From assembly GCA_001648575.1 (NCBI GenBank), contig LQXN01000066.1, forward strand, positions 310,001 through 374,000: a stretch of 64,000 bases of DNA, given 5' to 3'. The stretch is from Sutcliffiella horikoshii DSM 8719 (GTDB lineage Bacteria > Bacillota > Bacilli > Bacillales > Bacillaceae_I). Positions 57,302 to 64,000 of this stretch are shown in pieces. Each line of letters opens with the position of its first letter. Positions within the stretch are counted from its first letter, which is position 1. The translations under genes were made by a program, and so were the position numbers. Under the pieces are notes generated by a model that did not search any database, was not told the origin of the DNA, and saw nothing but the letters and a program-made list of their open reading frames with translations.

Positions 57302-57909
57302 TTCGAATCTCCTTCCGTTGTGAGCGTATATGCTTTTGCTTCATAGAACCGAACAATTTTGTTTTTGGTTTCACGGAGTGGGATGCCGTAAGAAGTGAGC
57401 AATTCATGGAATGATTTTTCACCTTCAGCGTAATTATTAACTTCAAATTCCACTTCAAAGTCACTTGTCTCCATGTAATTGCTTTCGTCAAGAACCAACA
57501 GGCCATTTTTATATGGGAGTTCCACCCGGTTTGTTTTTAACGATCCGAAATAAAGGATTTTAGATGGATCAACACCTAGCTCTGCCATTAAAATGGAAGA
57601 AATAGTGCCTTCGATTATACCGATGTGACCTTCCTTCATAGAGACAAACTCTTCTTCAGACACTGACTGGTGTGTTTCCAATAAACCTTCGGCAGCCGGC
57701 TGCTTTAAAGTCAGTGTGAAGCTTTCCCCTTTTTTGCGGACACGCAGTGCACATCCTTTATCTTTTAATGCAAAAGTGGGAGTATCAAAGTAATGGTTCT
57801 CTTGAGAAAAAAAGTCTTCGGATTTCACCTTGAATGCCGAACAGAGAGATGTGAATTCATCAAAGGTTAGCATGTTTTTAAATTCAATTTCAATTTCTTG
57901 GTGGCTCAT
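57298..57909 (-). CDS. yjbK: CYTH domain protein YjbK
   Basis: A 203-residue triphosphate-tunnel protein (CYTH, thiamine triphosphatase/adenylate cyclase fold). The diagnostic ExExK motif is EIEIEFK near residues 4-10, followed by RVRKKGESFTLTLKQP (basic tunnel strands) and VEFEVNNYAEGE. Substrate unknown; polyphosphate or triphosphate hydrolysis is the family role. GGGAGAGG lies upstream. Divergent from yjbL, with a repeat remnant in between. Confidence 0.92.
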   Translation of the reverse strand: MSHQEIEIEFKNMLTFDEFTSLCSAFKVKSEDFFSQENHYFDTPTFALKDKGCALRVRKKGESFTLTLKQPAAEGLLETHQSVSEEEFVSMKEGHIGIIEGTISSILMAELGVDPSKILYFGSLKTNRVELPYKNGLLVLDESNYMETSDFEVEFEVNNYAEGEKSFHELLTSYGIPLRETKNKIVRFYEAKAYTLTTEGDSK

Positions 57910-58030
57910 ATTTTACCTCTCCCGATTTGTTATACTTCTATTATTACTTTGTTTTCCAGTTAAGGCAATGATAAAGTACATTCCTTTAGGAATTAAGAGT
58001 GTTGACATAGCAGAAATATTGAGATTCTCT

Positions 58031-58081
58031 AGTAGATGGGAGTGGAAGGAGAGAAAGCTTCTTCAACGAAGACAACTGTTA
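58031..58081 (+). repeat. Internally deleted intergenic repeat remnant
   Basis: The left end (TAGATGGGAGTGGAAGGAGA) is joined to the right end (CAACGAAGACAACTGTT) of the copy E type, with the middle missing. It lies between divergent yjbK and yjbL, in a 297-base gap that shows no other recognised element. Confidence 0.65.
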
Positions 58082-58206
58082 CACAATATATGGAAGTTAG
58101 CAGGAAGTAAAAGTAACGAAATTGGGAAAAAGTGAGGTTTCCATTTCGTTGCTAGATGGGATTTATGATACTATATGAGTAGGATTTAGGTTGGAAGGAG
58201 ATTATT

Positions 58207-58575
58207 ATGCAAAAAAGAATTGAAATCAAAAATACATCATGGAATGAACATCAACTTTTGCTGGAGGCCGATACGGTTTCTTTTCCGCTCGACCAGGTAA
58301 GTGCGAGCAATCAAATGCTAGTGGATTCAGATAACCTTGCGTTTATTTACAAACTAGAAACCGCGACGGAATATATCTATGTGAGCATCAAGGATGATTT
58401 CTGGAATGACCTTAAAAGGGCATTGGAGGAAAATAAGGCAATCGTGCTTGTAGCGGAGAAAGTGGCGTTATTGCTGACAAATATAGAAGAAGAGCTTGGA
58501 TATTTAATTGAAAATATCCGTGACAACGCCAATTACGGGGAAGAGATGGAGAGAAGAGTAAACGAGATTTTTTAA
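58207..58575 (+). CDS. yjbL: YjbL-like protein
   Basis: A 122-residue soluble protein in the place of yjbL, between yjbK and yjbM. It contains YIYVSIKDDFWNDLKRALEENKAIVLVAEKV, a conserved-looking core. No catalytic motif was recognised and the function is unknown. GGAAGGAGA lies 6 bases before the ATG. The 15-base gap to yjbM suggests an operon. Confidence 0.85.
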   Translation: MQKRIEIKNTSWNEHQLLLEADTVSFPLDQVSASNQMLVDSDNLAFIYKLETATEYIYVSIKDDFWNDLKRALEENKAIVLVAEKVALLLTNIEEELGYLIENIRDNANYGEEMERRVNEIF

Positions 58576-58590
58576 GGGGTTTGACGAATT

Positions 58591-59223
58591 ATGATACAAC
58601 ACTGGGATTTGTTTTTAGCGCCTTATAAACAGGCAATAAATGAGATGAAAGTGAAATTGAAGGGGATGCGCGGACAATTTATGATGCAGTCGGAGCATTC
58701 GCCGATTGAATTTGTGACAGGTCGTGTAAAGCCGATAGCAAGTATATTGGACAAGGCGACGCGCAAGGGGATTTCCCTTGAAAAACTCGAAGATGAAATG
58801 CAAGACATCGCCGGTGTGCGTATGATGTGCCAGTTCGTGGATGATATACATAGAGTGGTGGAGATACTGCGTAACCGCAATGATTTTGAAATTGTGGAAG
58901 AACGCGATTATATCTCTTCCAGAAAGAACAGCGGGTACCGTTCCTACCATGTGGTGGTTCGTTATCCTGTCCAGACGATCGAAGGCGAGAAAAAGATTCT
59001 GGTGGAAATTCAAATCAGGACGCTCGCGATGAACTTTTGGGCAACCATCGAACATTCACTTAATTACAAATATAGCGGTCAGTTCCCGCAAGAAATAAAA
59101 GAAAGACTTGTACGTGCTGCGGAAGCGGCATACCTTCTTGACGCTGAGATGTCGCAGATCCGCGGTGAGATTCAAGAAGCACAAGCCATCTTTTCACGAA
59201 AAAAGGAACTGGATTCGGACTAA
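58591..59223 (+). CDS. yjbM: Small alarmone synthetase (GTP pyrophosphokinase)
   Basis: RelQ/SAS1-type synthetase of 210 residues making (p)ppGpp from ATP and GDP/GTP, without a hydrolase domain. The synthetase core is visible: DIAGVRMMCQFVDDIH, DYISSRKNSGYRSYHVVV, LVEIQIRTLAMNFWATIEHSLNYKY. Homotetramers are allosterically activated in relatives. Also known as relQ or sasB. Followed by nadF after 18 bases. Confidence 0.95.
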   Translation: MIQHWDLFLAPYKQAINEMKVKLKGMRGQFMMQSEHSPIEFVTGRVKPIASILDKATRKGISLEKLEDEMQDIAGVRMMCQFVDDIHRVVEILRNRNDFEIVEERDYISSRKNSGYRSYHVVVRYPVQTIEGEKKILVEIQIRTLAMNFWATIEHSLNYKYSGQFPQEIKERLVRAAEAAYLLDAEMSQIRGEIQEAQAIFSRKKELDSD

Positions 59224-59241
59224 TGGAATAGGGGTGGGAGT

Positions 59242-60039
59242 ATGAAATTTGCGATAACCTCCAAAGGGGACTCGGTTTCAAATACATTGATGCACAAAAT
59301 GCGAACATACTTGCAGGACTTTGATTTGACCTATGATGAAGACCAGCCGGATTTGGTAGTATCAGTCGGGGGGGACGGTACGCTTCTATATGCATTCCAT
59401 CGCTATCGAAGCCGTCTGGATAAGACTGCCTTCATCGGGGTACATACGGGTCATCTTGGATTCTATGCGGATTGGGTGCCGGAAGAAATTGAAAAGCTCG
59501 TGATTGCCATTGCGAAAACTCCTTATCAAACTGTGGAATATCCGCTTTTAGAAGTCATTATCCGTTACAATGACGGTGGCAGGGAAGCCCGCTATCTTGC
59601 TTTGAACGAATGTACCGTGAAAAGTGTGGAAGGGACACTGGTGATGGATGTGGAAATTAAAGGGCAGCTGTTCGAAACCTTCAGGGGAGACGGTCTTTGC
59701 ATATCCACGCCATCTGGTAGTACGGCTTATAATAAAGCCTTGGGCGGTGCTATTTTGCACCCTTCCCTGCCGGCGATTCAGCTGGCGGAGATGGCCTCCA
59801 TCAACAATCGGGTCTTCCGTACGGTGGGCTCGCCGCTGGTATTGCCTCAGCACCATACCTGTTTGCTGAAACCTGTGAATGATGTTGACTATCAGATTAC
59901 GGTCGATCACCTGACTCTGCTGCATAAGGATGTAAAATCCATTCAGTGCAGAGTCGCTAAAGAAAAAATCCGATTCGCACGCTTCCGTCCATTTCCGTTC
60001 TGGAAGCGAGTCAGCGATTCATTCATCACGGACAAATAA
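59242..60039 (+). CDS. nadF: NAD kinase
   Basis: Makes NADP from NAD and ATP or polyphosphate; 265 residues. The GGDG phosphate-binding motif is at 43-46 ([14 protein letters not shown]), [10 protein letters not shown] near 71-80 and the [18 protein letters not shown]-binding block near 154-168. GGGTGGGA precedes the ATG. The gene after it starts 14 bases on. It shares an operon with the alarmone synthetase and pseudouridine synthase. Confidence 0.96.
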   Translation: MKFAITSKGDSVSNTLMHKMRTYLQDFDLTYDEDQPDLVVSVGGDGTLLYAFHRYRSRLDKTAFIGVHTGHLGFYADWVPEEIEKLVIAIAKTPYQTVEYPLLEVIIRYNDGGREARYLALNECTVKSVEGTLVMDVEIKGQLFETFRGDGLCISTPSGSTAYNKALGGAILHPSLPAIQLAEMASINNRVFRTVGSPLVLPQHHTCLLKPVNDVDYQITVDHLTLLHKDVKSIQCRVAKEKIRFARFRPFPFWKRVSDSFITDK

Positions 60040-60052
60040 GAGGAAGTATTTT

Positions 60053-60961
60053 ATGGAGAGATTTTGTCTAGAATATACAGCCGGAGCACAAGACGAAGGT
60101 AAACTGCTTCGGGAGTTTCTAAAAGAAAGGCAGATTTCAAAAGCCGCCTTGATTGATATTAAGTTCAACGGAGGGGCGCTGCTTGTAAATGGCAGCGCCG
60201 TTACTGTGAGATACTTATTGCGTGAAGGTGATACAGTTAAGGTGTTTTTTCCAAAAGAGGTGCCAAGTGAGGAACTTTTACCTGAGGAAATGTACCTTGA
60301 TATCATGTATGAGGATGAGTATGTACTTGTTATCAACAAGCCTGCAGGGGTAGCTTCCATTCCATCTCGTGAGCACCGTTTCGGCACGCTTGCCAATGGT
60401 CTCTTAGCATACTACCAATCTAAAGGGATTCATTCCACCATTCATATTGTAACGAGGCTGGACCGTGATACCTCAGGATTGATGCTGATTGCCAAGCACC
60501 GTCATGCTCATCACCTGTTTTCCTTGCAACAGCGGGATTTCGGGGTGAAAAGAAAGTATGAGGCTCTTGTGCACGGTGTGTTGAATGGAGATGATGGCTC
60601 TGTTTTTGGAACGGTGGATGCACCGATCGGTCGAAAGGAAACGAGCATTATTGAGCGCGAGGTGCGGGAGGATGGACAACACGCTATTACCCATTACGAG
60701 GTGCTTCGTTTCGGAGAAGGTTGGACTCATGTTTCATTGCAGTTGGAGACAGGACGAACTCACCAAATCCGCGTTCATATGACGCATCTCGGACATCCTT
60801 TGCTTGGCGACCGCCTCTATGGAGGAGTGGAGTTGGAGGGTATGGCCCGCCAGGCGTTGCATAGCTGTGAACTGAGTTTTTTCCATCCGGTAAAAAACAC
60901 AGCGATGAAGTTCCGGTGTGAGTTGCCGGAAGATATGAGCAAGGCATTGGAGAAGAGCTGA
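60053..60961 (+). CDS. yjbO: RluD-like pseudouridine synthase YjbO
   Basis: RNA pseudouridine synthase of the RluA/RluD family, 302 residues. S4-like N-terminal region, then INKPAGVASIPS and VTRLDRDTSGLML with catalytic D137. GRTHQIRVHMTHLGHPLLGD (near 239-258) completes the active site. The target is likely 23S rRNA or tRNA uridines. AGAGGAAG lies upstream. Last gene of the yjbLMNO unit. Confidence 0.94.
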   Translation: MERFCLEYTAGAQDEGKLLREFLKERQISKAALIDIKFNGGALLVNGSAVTVRYLLREGDTVKVFFPKEVPSEELLPEEMYLDIMYEDEYVLVINKPAGVASIPSREHRFGTLANGLLAYYQSKGIHSTIHIVTRLDRDTSGLMLIAKHRHAHHLFSLQQRDFGVKRKYEALVHGVLNGDDGSVFGTVDAPIGRKETSIIEREVREDGQHAITHYEVLRFGEGWTHVSLQLETGRTHQIRVHMTHLGHPLLGDRLYGGVELEGMARQALHSCELSFFHPVKNTAMKFRCELPEDMSKALEKS

Positions 60962-60990
60962 TGATCCTAAGGGATATTGGCTTTTTTTGA
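60956..60990 (+). terminator. Possible terminator of yjbO
   Basis: AGCTGATGATCC pairs imperfectly with GGATATTGGCT, followed by seven T; it overlaps the last yjbO codons. Confidence 0.5.
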
Positions 60991-61072
60991 AGAGTTGGAC
61001 ACCACTGATGAATTTTAACCATTGCCTTCTATTTGGGGGGCTGCTTAAAAGGAGAACAGGCCCCCCCACTAT

Positions 61073-61813
61073 CTAATCCCAAAGTTCTCTAAATTTTTCC
61101 TTCACAAACGGCATTCCTGAATCCACAGAAACCGTCTCCATTTCAGGATAGCGCAGGGCGGAAAGCTTGCCACCAAAAACTGCGCCGGTATCGATATTTG
61201 CTGTTTTATTTATGATCCTTACCTCCCGGACCGGTGTGTGACCATAGACAACCCAAGCACTTCCGTCATATTCTACTGCCCAATCGCGGCGGACTGGCAT
61301 ACCGTTCTTGTGGAATTCTCCGGTGATATCACCGTACAGTACAAATGTTTTCACTTTTTTACCCTGCTTGCCTATGTATTCTTTCTTGATGCCTGCATGC
61401 GCTACGATCAGTTTGCCATCATCGAGCACCTGATAGAGCGGAGCGTCCTCATATAGTTTAATGAATGTTTGCCGGAACCGTTCCTGCTCTGCACCGGTAA
61501 GTGCTTGAAATTCAGCAGCAGTCGTCTCAAGCCCATGAGTATGCTGGACTTTGTTTCCCAAAAGAAAACGATATAGTTTGTTGCAGTGGTTTCCTGGCAC
61601 ATAAAAGCCAATCCCCGCTTCCACCATACCGTATACGATATTCACCACTCCAATCGAGTCAGGCCCCCGGTCAGTAAGGTCGCCCACAAAGGCAAGTTTT
61701 CTTCCTTCAGGGTGTTGGTAAACCCCATTTTCCTCTGAGTATCCCAATTCGGACAATAATGTTTTGAATTCCATTATGCACCCATGGATATCACCTATGA
61801 CATCAATTTTCAT
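61073..61813 (-). CDS. prpE: PrpE, bis(5'-nucleosyl)-tetraphosphatase
   Basis: Metallophosphatase of 246 residues cleaving diadenosine tetraphosphate, with a role in spore germination in B. subtilis. The calcineurin-like metal site is visible: D8 and H10 (GDIHGC), [10 protein letters not shown] near 41-50, and GNHCNK near 75. [13 protein letters not shown] and VVYGHTPV supply the remaining histidines. Converges with yjbO and diverges from the antiporter gene. Confidence 0.94.
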   Translation of the reverse strand: MKIDVIGDIHGCIMEFKTLLSELGYSEENGVYQHPEGRKLAFVGDLTDRGPDSIGVVNIVYGMVEAGIGFYVPGNHCNKLYRFLLGNKVQHTHGLETTAAEFQALTGAEQERFRQTFIKLYEDAPLYQVLDDGKLIVAHAGIKKEYIGKQGKKVKTFVLYGDITGEFHKNGMPVRRDWAVEYDGSAWVVYGHTPVREVRIINKTANIDTGAVFGGKLSALRYPEMETVSVDSGMPFVKEKFRELWD

Positions 61814-61926
61814 AAAGACATAACACCTCTTTCATATACATATCCAGCTCCGTTTCCCCATACAAATGAGTGAGGTAAAAGGAAAAAGTTCATACTACTG
61901 TTAATATCTACATTGTATCATTTCTG

Positions 61927-61987
61927 TAAATTTTTCATGAAAAATTTATCTGATTACTGTTTTAGCGTAATAAAAACATGATATAAT
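61927..61987 (+). promoter_or_regulatory. Palindrome and extended -10 promoter before the antiporter gene
   Basis: TAAATTTTTCA/TGAAAAATTTA (61927-61948) is a perfect 22-base palindrome, 31 bases upstream of TGATATAAT (61979-61987), an extended -10 element. It resembles a stretched CodY box but its centre has two bases, not one. Confidence 0.45.
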
Positions 61988-62032
61988 CTTTGCTTATTAC
62001 ATACAAAAATAGAACTGATTGGGGAAGATAGA

Positions 62033-64000
62033 ATGTTTGAGCTACCAATCAAGGAACCGGTATTAGTATTTACAATAGCGATGATGATCTTTTTCATTTT
62101 TCCCTATTTCATGAAATTATTGCGGATACCGGGATTGATCGGACCAATTTTAGCTGGAGTCATCATTGGACCAAAGGGGTTGGCTGTATTGGAGAGAAGC
62201 TCGACGATTGAACTTTTAGGGACAGTCGGGTTGCTTTTCATCATGTTCATTGCCGGACTTGAGATGGACTTGGATGGTTTTAAGAAATATCGGAATAGAA
62301 GTATCATCTTTGGGATGATGTCGTTTTGGATACCTTTATTGGTAGGGACGGTAATAAGTTTAATGCTTGGTTATAGTGTGGCAGCTGCCATCCTGATCGG
62401 CTCAATACTTGGGTCCCATACCTTGCTGGGCTATCCCATCGCCAGCCGGCTTGGAATTGGGAAAAGCAAGGCCATCACCACAGCTGTTGGCGGGAGCATC
62501 CTGACTGACACTTTTGCCTTATTGGTGCTTGCAGTCATCACTGGTGCAACCGCAGGCCAACTTGATATCTACTTTGGAGTGAAATTAGGGTTTTCCTTAA
62601 TTGTTTTTGTTGCCATCATTTTTTTGGGAACACCGTTTCTATCAAGATGGTTTTTCCGGAATGTGGCAACAGAAGGAACAGGGGAGTTCATTTATGTCAT
62701 GGTAATGCTCTTCACGGCTGGCTCCTTGGCACTTATCGCCGGATTGCAGCCAATTATCGGGGCGTTTTTAGTGGGGCTTGCCCTCAATCGATTCATTTTC
62801 GATCAAGGCCCGCTGATGAACCGAATCCGATTTACTGCCAACAGCATCTTTATCCCTTTTTTCCTGCTCTCAGTTGGAATGCTGATGGACCTAAGAGTCC
62901 TGATCGGCAACCCAAAAGCATGGGTCTTGACGATAGCGATAGTGATTGGTCTGTTGCTAAGTAAGTATATTGCGGCATTATTAACAAGTAAGTTCTACAA
63001 GTATTCTAAGGATGAGCGCATGGTCATATTCGGCCTTACCACCCCGCAGGCAGCAGCAACGCTTGCCGCTACCCTTGTTGGATTTAATGTCGGACTGCTT
63101 GATCAGGCAACAGTGAACGGTGTCATCATTATGATTCTGATAACATGTATATTTGGTCCTTATATGGTAGAAAAATATGGACGGAAACTTGCCCTAGAAG
63201 AAGAGATGAAACCTGTTCAGAAGGGGGAGGCACCAGAGAGGATTTTAATACCAATCGCCAATCCGAATACGATGGAGTCCTTGATGGATCTGGCCTTTGT
63301 CATCCGTCAATTCAATACTGCTGAACACCCTTTATATGCCCTGAGTGTGGTACAGCGTGATATGTGGGGAGCAGATGGGGACGTTGCCAAAGCAGAAAAA
63401 ATGCTTGGCCAGGCTGTTTCCTATTCGAGTGGAGCGGACGTCCCTATCCGCGTGACTACACGGGTGGACCGAAACATTGCCATCGGAATCAACCGGGCAA
63501 TTGCTGAAGAGCGCATCACCACCCTTGTAGCTGGATGGAACGGAGAACGCACCGCACCACAGAAAATTTTCGGTGGTGTCATCGACCAAGTACTTGATCA
63601 GACAAATGTTTCTGTACTGATTTCAAAGCTCGGTCACCCGTTGAATACTACAAAGCGTATTGTACTGATTCTACCTAAAGGCATTGATCACAAGCCAGGC
63701 TACTGGGATGCCCTGGCCACCATAAAACTGATCGCAAGCAACCTTGGGGCGACAATTCAATGCTATGTCATCAAAGGATTCCCTGATGTGTATAAAGCGC
63801 ATATGCGCGAGATCAAGCCCAACCCTCCGACCGTTGTGGAATGGGTGGAAGGCTGGACTGCCCTATATGAAAATAATCTGCCCGCTCTAGAGCCCGATGA
63901 TCTCGCGGTCGTACTCAGCGCAAGAAAAGGAACGACCGGCTGGCATCCGCAGCTCGAGAAGATTCCGGGAAAGCTTGCAAAAATCAACCCAGAAAGCTTC
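62033..64000 (+). CDS. CPA2 cation/proton antiporter with soluble C-terminal domain (3' end outside window)
   Basis: 656 residues are visible and the frame is open to the last base. A CPA2 transporter of about 12 helices fills residues 1-395; GLLFIMFIAGLEMD near 63-76 and GGSILTDTFALLVLAVITG near 145-163 are typical of the Kef/NapA group. From about 405 a soluble region starts (RILIPIANPNTMESLMDLAF), with a second similar block near 540 (KRIVLILPKGID), resembling tandem USP-type nucleotide-binding domains. It occupies the yjbQ position after prpE. The substrate (sodium or potassium) is not deducible. GGGGAAG precedes the ATG. Confidence 0.88.
   Translation, partial: MFELPIKEPVLVFTIAMMIFFIFPYFMKLLRIPGLIGPILAGVIIGPKGLAVLERSSTIELLGTVGLLFIMFIAGLEMDLDGFKKYRNRSIIFGMMSFWIPLLVGTVISLMLGYSVAAAILIGSILGSHTLLGYPIASRLGIGKSKAITTAVGGSILTDTFALLVLAVITGATAGQLDIYFGVKLGFSLIVFVAIIFLGTPFLSRWFFRNVATEGTGEFIYVMVMLFTAGSLALIAGLQPIIGAFLVGLALNRFIFDQGPLMNRIRFTANSIFIPFFLLSVGMLMDLRVLIGNPKAWVLTIAIVIGLLLSKYIAALLTSKFYKYSKDERMVIFGLTTPQAAATLAATLVGFNVGLLDQATVNGVIIMILITCIFGPYMVEKYGRKLALEEEMKPVQKGEAPERILIPIANPNTMESLMDLAFVIRQFNTAEHPLYALSVVQRDMWGADGDVAKAEKMLGQAVSYSSGADVPIRVTTRVDRNIAIGINRAIAEERITTLVAGWNGERTAPQKIFGGVIDQVLDQTNVSVLISKLGHPLNTTKRIVLILPKGIDHKPGYWDALATIKLIASNLGATIQCYVIKGFPDVYKAHMREIKPNPPTVVEWVEGWTALYENNLPALEPDDLAVVLSARKGTTGWHPQLEKIPGKLAKINPESF

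Overview
The window looks like chromosomal DNA from a low-GC, spore-forming Bacillaceae bacterium related to Bacillus or Sutcliffiella; the genus is inferred from gene order only. Genes start from strong AGGAGG-type ribosome sites, with ATG, GTG and TTG starts in use. Gene order follows the Bacillus subtilis yitK-yitL, yitS-yitW, yjzC-yjzD, yjaU-yjaV-med-comZ-yjzB-fabHA-fabF-yjaZ-appDFABC-yjbA-trpS-oppABCDF-yjbC-spx-yjbE-mecA-coiA-pepF-yizD-yjbH to yjbQ backbone almost step for step. No tRNA, rRNA, CRISPR array, prophage or transposase gene was seen. Layout: 1-3600 holds the end of a maltodextrin ABC importer, a membrane-anchored alpha-amylase and a LacI-type regulator. 3700-12800 holds stress and housekeeping genes, including a SDR dehydrogenase, YajQ, CvfB, DegV, YitT, a HAD phosphatase gene broken by an in-frame amber codon, and the YitV-YitW-DsrE group. 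12900-19450 carries clpB and the Med/ComZ competence-control genes. 19560-21930 is the fatty-acid elongation operon fabHA-fabF behind a FapR-type operator. 23000-38800 carries two complete oligopeptide ABC importers (app and opp) on either side of trpS, which has a tryptophan T-box leader. 38900-49300 holds a putative glycoside hydrolase, yjbC, an inserted SGNH lipase plus RND efflux pair, spx, a TerC protein and mecA. 49400-56450 holds cls, coiA, pepF, the small RNA RoxS, spxH and a truncated globin. 56600-64000 holds the yjbJ-yjbO genes (lytic transglycosylase, CYTH protein, small alarmone synthetase, NAD kinase, pseudouridine synthase), prpE and a cation/proton antiporter cut by the window end. 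Functional themes are peptide uptake and processing (App, Opp, PepF), control of competence and disulfide stress by regulated proteolysis (MecA, Spx, SpxH, Med, ComZ, CoiA, ClpB), lipid synthesis (FabHA, FabF, Cls) and nucleotide signalling (YjbM, PrpE, NadF). The most unusual feature is a family of about 105-135 bp intergenic repeats with complementary ends: six complete copies, one split copy and one internally deleted copy. One complete copy lies inside an older split copy, between the trpS T-box terminator and the trpS start codon. Their terminal arms change in step between copies, which argues for a conserved hairpin. Other points of note are RoxS with Rex- and ResD-type sites, and the yitU amber codon.
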